From Ramlibacter sp. (GTDB lineage: Bacteria; Pseudomonadota; Gammaproteobacteria; Burkholderiales; Burkholderiaceae_C): a stretch of DNA of 6,837 nt. A program made the translations under genes and the position numbers. The notes beneath the pieces are model-generated. The model saw only the letters and a program-made list of their open reading frames with translations. It made no database searches and had not been told where the DNA came from. This document shows, piece by piece, positions 1-5,726 of this stretch (positions are counted from its first letter, which is position 1; each line of letters opens with the position of its first letter). The stretch is from assembly GCA_021156245.1 (NCBI GenBank), contig JAJNBO010000202.1, forward strand, positions 1-6,837, given 5' to 3'.

Positions 1-318
1 GCCGCGGTGCTGATGGAAGGCCGCGCCGACATCGCGCGCGAAACGCAGGACCTGAAGGTGCTGGTCGTCCCGGAAATCAATGCGGGCACGGCCTCCCTCG
101 TGGCGACGGCCATCAACCCGGCGATCGGCCTCGCCTCGTTCCTGGCGCAGTACTTCCTGCGGCAGCCGCTGATGCGGGCCGCGACCCAGGAATTCCACGT
201 CGACGGCACGTGGGCCGACCCTCGGATCACGCGTGTGCCGCGCGGCTTCGCCGCGGAGGCCGCAGGCGCCGCAGGCGCGAGCGCGGGCACGGATCCGGCG
301 GACCCCGCGGTGCGATGA
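1..318 (+). CDS. yhdP: YhdP family protein (AsmA-like envelope lipid transporter), C-terminal end only
   Basis: This is the last 105 codons of a gene that begins before the window, in frame from base 1 and stopping with TGA at 316-318. The visible part contains the segment that closes YhdP/TIGR02099 proteins: a VVPEINAGTASL stretch, then INPAIGLASFLAQ, a hydrophobic run, LRQPLMRA, and a final HVDGTWADPRITRV strand. After this comes a low-complexity Ala/Gly tail of about 25 residues, which includes a 9-base tandem duplication (259-276, coding AAGAAG). YhdP proteins are very large (above 1,200 residues), anchored in the inner membrane, and in E. coli act with TamB and YdbH in moving phospholipids to the outer membrane. 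Membership comes from recognised sequence; function is taken from the family. The amidase gene begins 13 bases after the stop, so the two are probably cotranscribed. Confidence 0.85.
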   Translation, partial: AAVLMEGRADIARETQDLKVLVVPEINAGTASLVATAINPAIGLASFLAQYFLRQPLMRAATQEFHVDGTWADPRITRVPRGFAAEAAGAAGASAGTDPADPAVR

Positions 319-320
319 AC

Positions 321-325
321 AGGAG
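321..325 (+). promoter_or_regulatory. Shine-Dalgarno site of the amidase gene
   Basis: AGGAG lies 6 bases before the ATG at 332. It decides the start: the same frame is open further upstream to an ATG at 233, but that extension would overlap the yhdP end by 86 bases and does not look like nitrilase sequence, whereas MKVAALQ is the typical first strand of the family. Confidence 0.8.
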
Positions 326-331
326 CCTTCG

Positions 332-1141
332 ATGAAAGTCGCCGCATTGCAAACGGTCTCCGGCAGCACCCTCGCCGGCAACCTCGATTCAGCGGCACGG
401 CTGCTGGCCGAAGCCGTGGGCGCCGGCGCGGAGCTGGCCGTGCTGCCCGAGTACTTCTGCCTGATGGGCGCGCGCGAGACCGACAAGCTGGAAGTGCGCG
501 AGCGCTTCGGCAGCGGCCGCGTGCAGGACTTCCTCGCGCAGCAGGCGCGTTCGCTCGGTCTGTGGATCGTGGGCGGAACGCTGCCGCTCGCCGCCGACGA
601 CCCCGCCCATGTGCGCAACACGAGTCTCGCCTTTTCGCCGCAGGGCGAATGCGTCGCTCGCTACGACAAGATCCACCTTTTCAAGTTCGACAATGGCCGC
701 GAGGCCTACGACGAGTCGCGCGTCATCGAAGCTGGCGCCGCCCTGCAGGCGTTCACGCTGCCGTCGCGCGACGGCCATGCCTGGCGCGTGGGCCTCTCCG
801 TGTGCTACGACCTGCGGTTTCCGGAGCTGTACCGCGGCCTGTCCGCCGACCTGCTGCTGGTGCCGAGTGCATTCACCTTCACCACCGGGCAGGCCCATTG
901 GGAGCTGCTGCTGCGGGCGCGCGCCATCGAGAACCTGGCCTATGTCGCCGCGCCGGCGCAGGGCGGCCGCCATGAGAACGGCCGCCGCACCTGGGGCCAT
1001 TCGATGCTGGTGGACCCGTGGGGTGCCGTGCTCGCGCAGCGCCCCGAGGAAGGCGAGGGCGTGGTGCTGGCAGAGCTGTCCATCGACCACCTGGCGCAGG
1101 TGCGGCAGCAGCTGCCGGCGCTGGGCCACCGGGTGTTGTGA
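332..1141 (+). CDS. Carbon-nitrogen hydrolase, Nit1-like (probable deaminated glutathione amidase)
   Basis: Predicted 269-residue cytoplasmic enzyme of the nitrilase superfamily. The Glu-Lys-Cys triad is visible: E40 in LPEYF, K113 in YDKIHLF, and nucleophile C158 in SVCYDLRFPELYR. The later block with TGQAHWELLLRARAIEN, AQGGRHENGRR and GHSMLVDPWG (about residues 185-231) matches the Nit1 branch, whose mammalian, yeast and E. coli (YbeM) members hydrolyse deaminated glutathione, a side product of transaminases, to 2-oxoglutarate and cysteinylglycine. The substrate is therefore inferred; omega-amidase (Nit2) or another small amide is possible. Length is normal for the family (about 260-290). 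It follows yhdP by 13 bases, and its stop overlaps the GTG of the sensor kinase by 4 bases (GTGA, 1138-1141), which suggests translational coupling. In many betaproteobacteria I recall this gene between yhdP and tldD; here a two-component system follows instead. Confidence 0.9.
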   Translation: MKVAALQTVSGSTLAGNLDSAARLLAEAVGAGAELAVLPEYFCLMGARETDKLEVRERFGSGRVQDFLAQQARSLGLWIVGGTLPLAADDPAHVRNTSLAFSPQGECVARYDKIHLFKFDNGREAYDESRVIEAGAALQAFTLPSRDGHAWRVGLSVCYDLRFPELYRGLSADLLLVPSAFTFTTGQAHWELLLRARAIENLAYVAAPAQGGRHENGRRTWGHSMLVDPWGAVLAQRPEEGEGVVLAELSIDHLAQVRQQLPALGHRVL

Positions 1142-1393
1142 CCTCCCTGCCAATTCCGTTCCCGTCGGGGCTGCGGCGGCTCTCCTCCTGGCGAGGGTGG
1201 TCGCTGTGGATCCTCCTTGGCGTCATCGTCGCGGCCCTGCTGGTCACGCTGGTCTACCTGGCCGCCCGCTATGAAGCGAGCGTGGCGCAGTCCAACGTCG
1301 AACGCGATGCCGCGGACGCGCTGAGCGACATCCGCTCCGCGCTCACGCGCAACGTGCAGGACCTGCAGGCGCTGCAGTCCGGCCGGCCCGAGC
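1138..1393 (+). pseudogene. 5' part of the sensor histidine kinase gene, in a different frame from the rest (frameshift)
   Basis: Starting at GTG 1138, which overlaps the amidase stop as GTGA, this frame encodes a cytoplasmic N-terminus, a clear transmembrane helix (about residues 21-43, starting WSLWILLGVIV) and an amphipathic helix ending at about residue 82 (TRNVQDLQALQSG), the usual start of a periplasmic sensor domain. It then turns into Arg/Ala/Gly-rich nonsense, while sensor-domain sequence continues in the next frame from about 1394. The downstream frame has a stop at 1322-1324, so the two parts cannot be read as one without a frame change, which must lie at about 1375-1394. The distance 1138-3109 is 3n+1 bases: one base gained, or 3n+2 bases lost. 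The site is GC-rich (CCGGCCGGCCC at 1379-1389), so a sequencing error is possible. Homologues, as I remember them, have some 20-30 more residues here, which would favour a small deletion. Confidence 0.65.
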
Positions 1394-3109
1394 GTGACCG
1401 TCGAATGGCGTGGGCCTTCCATGGAGCTGGTCGCGGAGGCGGACACGCCTTACCGGCCGCCCGTGTTCGCGCGCTTCGGCCGCGGGAATTCGCTGCCCGA
1501 CGTGCAGCAGGCCTGCGCCGCCGCGCGTCGCACCAGCAGCCACGCCTACGCACGGAGCCATTTCGTGCCGCAGCTCGACGGACTGGGCCTCGAGCTGATG
1601 GAACTCTGCCTGCCGCATGTCGAAGCGGGACGCTTGCTCGGCTACGTCGTCGCGACGTATTCGCTGTCCGACCTGCTGTCCACGCACATCGGGCCGCAGA
1701 TGGGCCGCAGCCAGGAAATCTCGTTCACCGAGGCCGACGGTACGCGGCTGGCGATGCACGGGCTCGCCCGGCGGGGCACGCGCGTGTTCACCGCGCAGCA
1801 GTTGCTGGACCTCCCCGGCACCACCATGGTCCTGCGCATGGACAGCTGGCGGCGGTCGGAGCCGGACCTGTTCCCCAACGTGCTCACGGCCCTGGTGACG
1901 GTGATGTCGATCGCGCTCGTGACCGTGCTGTTCATGCTGGGCCACGACACCCGCCGGCGGCTGCGCGTGGAGCAGGACCTGGCCGACGCGCTGGCCTTTC
2001 GCAAGGCGATGGAGGATTCGCTGGTGACCGGCCTGCGCGCGCGCGACCTGCAGGGCCGCACCACGTACGTGAACCCTGCCTTCTGCCAGATGGTGGGCTT
2101 CAGCCTGGAGGAGCTGCTCGGCCAGGGCTCTCCCGCCCCTTACTGGCCGCCCGAGCGCGCCGACGAATACCACAAGCGGCAGGAGGTGCGGCTGGCCGGC
2201 CACAACGCGCCGCCCCGCGAGGGGTTCGAATCGGTCTTCATGCGCAAGGACGGCACGCGCTTCCCGGTGCTGATCATCGAAGCGCCCCTGATCAATGCGC
2301 AGGGCCTGCAGACCGGCTGGATGAGCGCGGTGCTGGACATCAGCGAGCAACGCCGGGTGGAGGAGCTCTCGCGCGCCAGCCAGGAGCGCCTGCAGGCCAC
2401 GGCGCGGCTGGCGACGGTGGGCGAGATGGCATCGCTGCTGAGCCACGAGTTGAACCAGCCGCTGGCGGCGATCGCGAGCTACGCCACCGGTTCGATCAAC
2501 CTGTTGCAGGAGAACGCGCCGCCGGCACGGGACCTGCAACTGGCCATGGCGCGCATCGCGGAACAAGCCGACCGCGCGGGGCGGGTCATCAAGAGCGTGC
2601 ACGACTTCGTGCGCCGTCGCGACCAGGCCCGCGAGGCGGTGCCTGCACGCGCGCTGGTGGACGCGGTGCTGCCGCTGGTGAACCTGCAGGCGCGCAAGCT
2701 GCGGGTGGGCGTGGAGATCCGCGTGGCCGACGACCTGCCGCAGGTGGTGTGCGACCGCACGATGGTGGAGCAGGTGCTCCTCAACCTCGCGCGCAACGCA
2801 ATGCAGGCGATGGACGAGGCGCGCGTGCCGGACCCTGCGCTGGTGCTGCAGGTGCGCGCGACACCGGCGCGCGACGGTGGCCGGCGCTGGCTCGAGTTCT
2901 CCGTCGCCGACGTCGGCCCCGGCATCCCCGAGGAGGTGCAACGGCAGTTGTTCACGCCGTTCTTCACGACCAAGGCCGAAGGCATGGGGCTGGGCCTCAG
3001 CCTGTGCCGCACCGTCGTGGAGCAGCACGGCGGCTCCCTCGTGTACGAGCCGCACCTGCCCCAAGGTACGATCTTCCGCTTCACCTTGCCCGCCCGACCG
3101 GAACCCTGA
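1394..3109 (+). CDS. PAS-domain sensor histidine kinase, main body (gene frameshifted; full gene 1138-3109)
   Basis: This frame carries most of a membrane-bound sensor kinase. Counting from GTG 1394 as residue 1, it holds a periplasmic sensor region to about 160 (ending with Cache-like GRLLGYVVATYSLSDLL at 79-95 and a second lobe), transmembrane helix 2 at about 161-183, a PAS domain at about 203-318, and then the kinase. The H-box is SHELNQPLAAI with the phospho-acceptor H351. The N-box is NLARNAMQA (464-472), G1 is DVGPGI (506-511), the F-box is FTPFFTTK (520-527) and G2 is GMGLGLSL (530-537). The HELNQPL H-box places it in the DctB/FixL (HPK4) group. All catalytic motifs are intact, but TM1 is only in the other frame, so a product started at 1394 or ATG 1421 would lack its N-terminal anchor and correct sensor topology. 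No good ribosome site precedes either codon. The signal sensed is unknown. The stop overlaps the regulator start by one base (TGATG), so the two form a cognate pair. Confidence 0.85.
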   Translation: MTVEWRGPSMELVAEADTPYRPPVFARFGRGNSLPDVQQACAAARRTSSHAYARSHFVPQLDGLGLELMELCLPHVEAGRLLGYVVATYSLSDLLSTHIGPQMGRSQEISFTEADGTRLAMHGLARRGTRVFTAQQLLDLPGTTMVLRMDSWRRSEPDLFPNVLTALVTVMSIALVTVLFMLGHDTRRRLRVEQDLADALAFRKAMEDSLVTGLRARDLQGRTTYVNPAFCQMVGFSLEELLGQGSPAPYWPPERADEYHKRQEVRLAGHNAPPREGFESVFMRKDGTRFPVLIIEAPLINAQGLQTGWMSAVLDISEQRRVEELSRASQERLQATARLATVGEMASLLSHELNQPLAAIASYATGSINLLQENAPPARDLQLAMARIAEQADRAGRVIKSVHDFVRRRDQAREAVPARALVDAVLPLVNLQARKLRVGVEIRVADDLPQVVCDRTMVEQVLLNLARNAMQAMDEARVPDPALVLQVRATPARDGGRRWLEFSVADVGPGIPEEVQRQLFTPFFTTKAEGMGLGLSLCRTVVEQHGGSLVYEPHLPQGTIFRFTLPARPEP

Positions 3110-3735
3110 TGCAGCCCGCCAGCGACGCCACCGTCTTCATCGTCGACGACGACGCCGGCGTGCGCGAGGCGCTGGCCTGGCTGCTGCGCTCGCGGCGGCT
3201 GCTGTCCACGAGTTTCGCGAGCGCGGAGGAGTTCGCCGCGACGCTGGTCCCCGGCTTCGTGCCCGAGCAACCCTGCTGCCTCCTGCTGGATGTGCGGATG
3301 CCGGGCATGAGCGGGCTCGCCCTGTTCGAGCAGCTCGTGCAGCGCGGCCTGGCGCAGGCGATGCCGGTGATCTTCCTCACGGGCCACGCGGACGTGCCCA
3401 CGGCGGTGGACATGGTCAAGCGCGGGGCTTTCGACTTCTGCGAAAAGCCGTTCTCGGACAACGCGCTGGTGGACCGCATCGAGGAGGCGTTGCGGCGGTC
3501 CGCCGAGGTGCTGGCAGCGCAGCGGGCGCGCACCCTGCTGCAGGGCCGCCTCGCCGAACTGACCGAACGCGAGCGCGACGTGATGCGGCTGGTGGCGAAG
3601 GGGTTGCCGAACAAGCTGATCGCCGACCAGCTGGCCATCAGCGTGCGCACGGTGGAAGTGCATCGCGCGCGGGTGTTCGACAAGATGGAGGTCAAGTCGG
3701 CCGTCGAGCTGGCCAACCTCCTGCGCGATCTCTAA
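3109..3735 (+). CDS. FixJ/TodT-type response regulator with LuxR HTH output
   Basis: Predicted 208-residue DNA-binding regulator. The receiver domain (about 7-125) has the acidic pocket D13/D14 in VDDD, the phospho-acceptor D61 in LLDVRMPGMSG, T91 in FLTGHADV and K113 in CEKPF. A linker leads to a LuxR/FixJ-type helix-turn-helix (about 147-205) with LTERERDVMRLVAKGLPNK and a recognition helix around ISVRTVEVHRARV. These are all the residues needed for phosphorylation and DNA binding, so this gene looks intact. It is read from ATG 3109, overlapping the kinase stop by one base, with a weak GGAA five bases before the start, so its translation probably depends on ribosomes finishing the kinase. 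It should receive phosphate from that kinase and act as a transcription activator; its targets are not visible. Its stop overlaps the stop of the convergent small ORF by a few bases. Confidence 0.93.
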   Translation: MQPASDATVFIVDDDAGVREALAWLLRSRRLLSTSFASAEEFAATLVPGFVPEQPCCLLLDVRMPGMSGLALFEQLVQRGLAQAMPVIFLTGHADVPTAVDMVKRGAFDFCEKPFSDNALVDRIEEALRRSAEVLAAQRARTLLQGRLAELTERERDVMRLVAKGLPNKLIADQLAISVRTVEVHRARVFDKMEVKSAVELANLLRDL

Positions 3736-3854
3736 CGCTCTTGATCCTCGTCAGGAGGCGGTTCGCCGCCCTTGCGCCCGGAGAACATGGTCCACCAGAC
3801 GATGCCCACCAGCACCAACAACGCAAGCAGGGCTTCCAGCAGAATCAGCAGCAT
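3732..3854 (-). CDS. Putative 40-residue single-pass membrane protein
   Basis: A small reading frame with ATG at 3854-3852 and TAG at 3734-3732. It encodes an N-terminal hydrophobic helix (about residues 2-23, rich in Leu/Val and ending IVWWTMF), then SGRKGG and an acidic, proline-containing tail (EPPPDEDQER). The Arg/Lys after the helix suggest a cytoplasmic C-terminus. Support: a well-placed AAGGA ribosome site, third codon positions mostly G/C, a complete helix-plus-charged-tail plan, and an exact fit between its neighbours. I have an impression of similar small proteins ending in WWTMFSGR in Comamonadaceae, but cannot confirm it. No function is known to me. Its stop overlaps the regulator stop (3733-3735), and its start codon shares CATG with the mltA start on the other strand. 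The alternative is that it is a chance frame in an intergenic spacer. Confidence 0.6.
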   Translation of the reverse strand: MLLILLEALLALLVLVGIVWWTMFSGRKGGEPPPDEDQER

Positions 3855-5013
3855 GTTCCGTGTCCTTGGATTGACAGCGATTGTAGGAATGCTGGCGGCC
3901 TGCGGCTCCGTGCCCCTGCCGCCGCAACAGCCGGTGCCCACGGCCGCGGCCCCGGCGAGCGCCGTTCCTTCCGCGTCGGTTGCGCCGCTGCCGCCGGACG
4001 ACGGCGTGCCGCTGCCGCCATCGCTGGTGCAGGGCAAGAGCCGCTGGCAGCCGGTGCGCTGGTCGGACCTGCCGGGCTTCGGCGGCGACGCACTGCACGA
4101 GGCCTGGAACGCGTGGATCCGCAGCTGCGAGCGGCCCGCGCCGCAGCACGCGCGCCTGTGCCCGGAAGTGCGGCGGCTGTCGATCGCCTCGCCGGAGGAA
4201 CAGCGCGAGTGGATGGTGCGGCGGCTGCAGCCGTATCGTGTCGAGCCGCTGCAAGGTGGCACGGACGGCCTGCTGACCGGGTACTACGAGCCGCTGCTGG
4301 ATGCATCGCGGCAGCCCACCCCCGCCCAGCAGACACCGCTGTACCGGCCGCCCGCCGACCTGGCGACCCGGCGTCCCTGGTACACCAAGCAGGAGATCGA
4401 TACGCTGCCGCAAGCGCGCGCGGCGCTGCGCGGCCGGGAGATCGCGTACCTGGCCGATCCGCTCGACGCGCTCGTGCTGCAGATCCAGGGCTCGGGGCGC
4501 TTGCGCGTGACGGAGCCTGATGGCCGCGTGACCGTGCTGCGCGTCGCCTATGCCGGCACCAACGAGCAGCCTTATCGCAGCGTGGGCAGCTGGCTGCTGC
4601 AGCAGCGGGCGATCACGGACGCGTCCTGGCCGGGCATCAAGGCCTGGGCGCGCGCCAATCCGCAGCGCGTGCAGGAGATGCTGTGGGCGAATCCGCGGGT
4701 GGTGTTCTTCCGCGAGGAGCCTTTGTCGGAGCTGGACTCCGCCTTCGGCCCCAAAGGCGCGCAAGGCGTGCCGCTCACGCCGGGCCGCTCGATCGCGGTG
4801 GACCGGGAGAGCATTCCCTACGGCACGCCGGTGTGGCTCTCGACGCCGGGGCCGCTGCTGTCACTGAACCGCCTGGTCTTCGCGCAGGACACCGGCAGCG
4901 CGATCGTCGGCGCCGTGCGCGCGGACTATTTCGTGGGCTGGGGCGATGCTGCGGGCGAGATTGCGGGACGCTTGAAGCAGCCGCTGTCCCTGTGGGTGCT
5001 CTGGCCGAGGTAA
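3853..5013 (+). CDS. mltA: Membrane-bound lytic murein transglycosylase A (lipoprotein)
   Basis: Predicted 386-residue lipoprotein that cleaves the MurNAc-GlcNAc bond of peptidoglycan, leaving 1,6-anhydro ends, at the inner face of the outer membrane. The ATG at 3853 gives a short signal peptide with lipobox L14-A-A-C17, which fixes the start; the frame is open further upstream, but that part is antisense to the small ORF and not signal-like. A Pro/Ala-rich linker follows (about 18-58). Family motifs are GYYEP (143-147), IQGSGR (211-216) and the C-terminal 3D domain with AQDTGSAI and VRADYFVGWGDAAGEIAGRLKQ. D346 of QDTGSAI matches the region of the catalytic Asp (D308 in E. coli MltA); D358 is the second conserved Asp. 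Length is close to the usual 365. No clear Shine-Dalgarno precedes the ATG, and its promoter must lie within or beyond the small minus-strand ORF. The gene is convergent with the lrp-type gene, separated by a large palindrome. Confidence 0.94.
   Translation: MFRVLGLTAIVGMLAACGSVPLPPQQPVPTAAAPASAVPSASVAPLPPDDGVPLPPSLVQGKSRWQPVRWSDLPGFGGDALHEAWNAWIRSCERPAPQHARLCPEVRRLSIASPEEQREWMVRRLQPYRVEPLQGGTDGLLTGYYEPLLDASRQPTPAQQTPLYRPPADLATRRPWYTKQEIDTLPQARAALRGREIAYLADPLDALVLQIQGSGRLRVTEPDGRVTVLRVAYAGTNEQPYRSVGSWLLQQRAITDASWPGIKAWARANPQRVQEMLWANPRVVFFREEPLSELDSAFGPKGAQGVPLTPGRSIAVDRESIPYGTPVWLSTPGPLLSLNRLVFAQDTGSAIVGAVRADYFVGWGDAAGEIAGRLKQPLSLWVLWPR
3863..3867 (-). promoter_or_regulatory. Shine-Dalgarno site of the 40-residue ORF
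   Basis: On the minus strand the bases read AAGGA, 8 bases before the ATG at 3854. The site lies inside the signal-peptide codons of mltA. It is a better ribosome site than any in front of mltA itself, and is the main non-compositional support for the small ORF. Confidence 0.5.
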
Positions 5014-5026
5014 TTGAAGCAGACAG

Positions 5027-5136
5027 CCGGGACGCAAAGGGCGCAAAGGTTACGCAAAGGACGCAAAAAGGACATCCAAAACCTTCCTGGTTTTCTTTTG
5101 CGTCCTTTGCGAAATCTTTGCGTCCTTTGCGTCCGG
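5027..5136. repeat. Large inverted repeat of ACGCAAAGG-like units between convergent genes
   Basis: The left arm (5030-5070) and right arm (5095-5134) are reverse complements over about 39 bp. The differences I find are two that would be G-U pairs in RNA, one A-A mismatch and a small length difference at the inner end; CC 5027-5028 and GG 5135-5136 extend the stem after a one-base bulge. Each arm consists of four copies of a 9-base unit close to ACGCAAAGG, spaced 9, 11 and 9 bases, with mirrored spacing in the other arm. The apex has its own hairpin, AAAACC (5078-5083) with GGTTTT (5089-5094) around a five-base loop. The element starts 13 bases after the mltA stop and ends 15 bases before the lrp-type stop. 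It is visibly more A/T-rich than its surroundings. It may stop transcription or protect RNA 3' ends for both genes, or be a dispersed REP-like element; neither is proven. Confidence 0.9.
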
Positions 5137-5151
5137 TATCCGGCCCCGCAT

Positions 5152-5631
5152 TTAACCTTTCGCCAGATGCGACAAAGGCCAGCTGCTCGACGCCTTCACC
5201 TCGCCCAGCGAAAAGCTCGTGTGGATGTCCTTGACGTTCGGAAGATTGATCAGCACCTTCCGCGCGAACTCGGAGAAGGAGTCCAGGTCCCGTGACACCA
5301 CCTGCAGCTCGAACGTCCCCGCGCCGCTGATGTAGTGGCAGGACACGATCTCCGGGATCTTGCGGATCGCGTCTTCCATCTCCCGCGTGCGCTCGCCCGT
5401 GTTGCGGTCGGCGTCCAGCCGCACGAAAGCCAGCACGCCCAGCCCGATGCGATGGCGGTCGATCTCCGCGTGATAGCCCTTGATGAAACCGGCCTCCTCC
5501 AGCGCCCGCACGCGCCGCCAGCAAGGCGCGGCGGACAGGCCTACGCGCTGGGCCAGTTCGGCATTGGTCAGCCGGGCGTCCGCCTGGAGCTCGGTAAGGA
5601 TTTGGATGTCATATCGGTCAAGGTTTTCCAT
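5152..5631 (-). CDS. Lrp/AsnC family transcriptional regulator
   Basis: Predicted 159-residue regulator, normal for the family (E. coli Lrp is 164). The N-terminal winged HTH (about residues 3-55) has LDRYDIQILTELQADARL followed by the helix-turn-helix ELAQRVGLSAAPCWRRVRALE. The RAM ligand-binding domain (about 66-141) has the IVSCHYISGAGTFELQVV strand pair that forms the amino-acid site between subunits. The ATG at 5631 gives the standard MENLDRYD beginning; a TTG at 5646 in the same frame would add five residues but has no ribosome site. Such proteins form dimers and higher oligomers and respond to amino acids. It is divergent from the indolepyruvate ferredoxin oxidoreductase gene, with a 13-bp dyad between them, so I infer that it controls that gene and itself, probably in response to an aromatic or branched-chain amino acid. 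The ligand cannot be read from the sequence. Confidence 0.93.
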   Translation of the reverse strand: MENLDRYDIQILTELQADARLTNAELAQRVGLSAAPCWRRVRALEEAGFIKGYHAEIDRHRIGLGVLAFVRLDADRNTGERTREMEDAIRKIPEIVSCHYISGAGTFELQVVSRDLDSFSEFARKVLINLPNVKDIHTSFSLGEVKASSSWPLSHLAKG

Positions 5632-5646
5632 TTTCCCGGTCTTCAA

Positions 5647-5659
5647 GAAAGAATCTTTC
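5647..5659. promoter_or_regulatory. Perfect 13-bp dyad, candidate Lrp/AsnC operator
   Basis: GAAAGAATCTTTC is a perfect palindrome around a central A, with a TTTC/GAAA core like many AsnC-family sites. It lies 15 bases before the regulator ATG and 67 bases before the oxidoreductase ATG, a good place for autoregulation and control of the divergent gene. The dyad is seen in the sequence; binding is inferred. Confidence 0.45.
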
Positions 5660-5686
5660 GCATCCTAGGGTATTCCGGGCACACAA

Positions 5687-5725
5687 CGCAAAGACATATC
5701 CGCGCATGCGGCCATACACTTTGCG
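5687..5725. repeat. Interrupted dyad directly upstream of the oxidoreductase start
   Basis: CGCAAAG (5687-5693) is mirrored by CTTTGCG (5719-5725), and the centre holds CCGC-GCAT-GCGG (5700-5711), a small GC hairpin concentric with the outer arms. The 6-7 bases between outer and inner pairs do not match. The dyad ends one base before the ATG at 5727. It could be a second regulator site or an RNA/DNA fold. The outer arm uses the same CGCAAAG core as the large repeat after mltA. Confidence 0.4.
5691..5720 (+). promoter_or_regulatory. Possible promoter giving a leaderless oxidoreductase transcript
   Basis: AAGACA (5691-5696, four of six matches to TTGACA), an 18-base spacer and TACACT (5715-5720, four of six matches to TATAAT) would place the transcription start at or next to the ATG at 5727. 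No Shine-Dalgarno precedes that ATG, which fits a leaderless message. The matches are modest and could be chance. Confidence 0.25.
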
Positions 5726-5726
5726 C

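Noticed and set aside
259..276. A 9-base tandem duplication in the yhdP tail.
   Set aside because: It keeps the frame and lies in a low-complexity Ala/Gly tail; this is ordinary slippage in GC-rich DNA.
1343..3064. A 573-residue minus-strand open frame opposite the kinase.
   Set aside because: It is rich in His, Arg and Gln with no recognisable domain, typical of antisense frames in GC-rich DNA, and mirrors a well-supported kinase.
1018..3735. A 905-residue plus-strand open frame that appears to fuse a membrane segment with a response regulator.
   Set aside because: Its middle is Arg/Ala/Gly/Pro-rich shadow sequence; the real kinase motifs are in the neighbouring frame. Only its first part (from 1138) and its last 208 codons are genuine.
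2877..4520. A 547-residue plus-strand open frame crossing kinase, regulator and mltA.
   Set aside because: Low-complexity Arg/Ala/Gly sequence in the wrong frame for all three supported genes.
5078..5099. The AAAACC/GGTTTT hairpin followed by a T-rich stretch, as a classic intrinsic terminator for mltA.
   Set aside because: The stem is short and A/T-rich and the T-tract is interrupted. It is better read as the tip of the larger palindrome, though some terminator activity is possible.
5030..5134. Short repeats resembling a small CRISPR array.
   Set aside because: Units are 9 bases long, almost without spacers, and the two halves are inverted; no cas gene is nearby.
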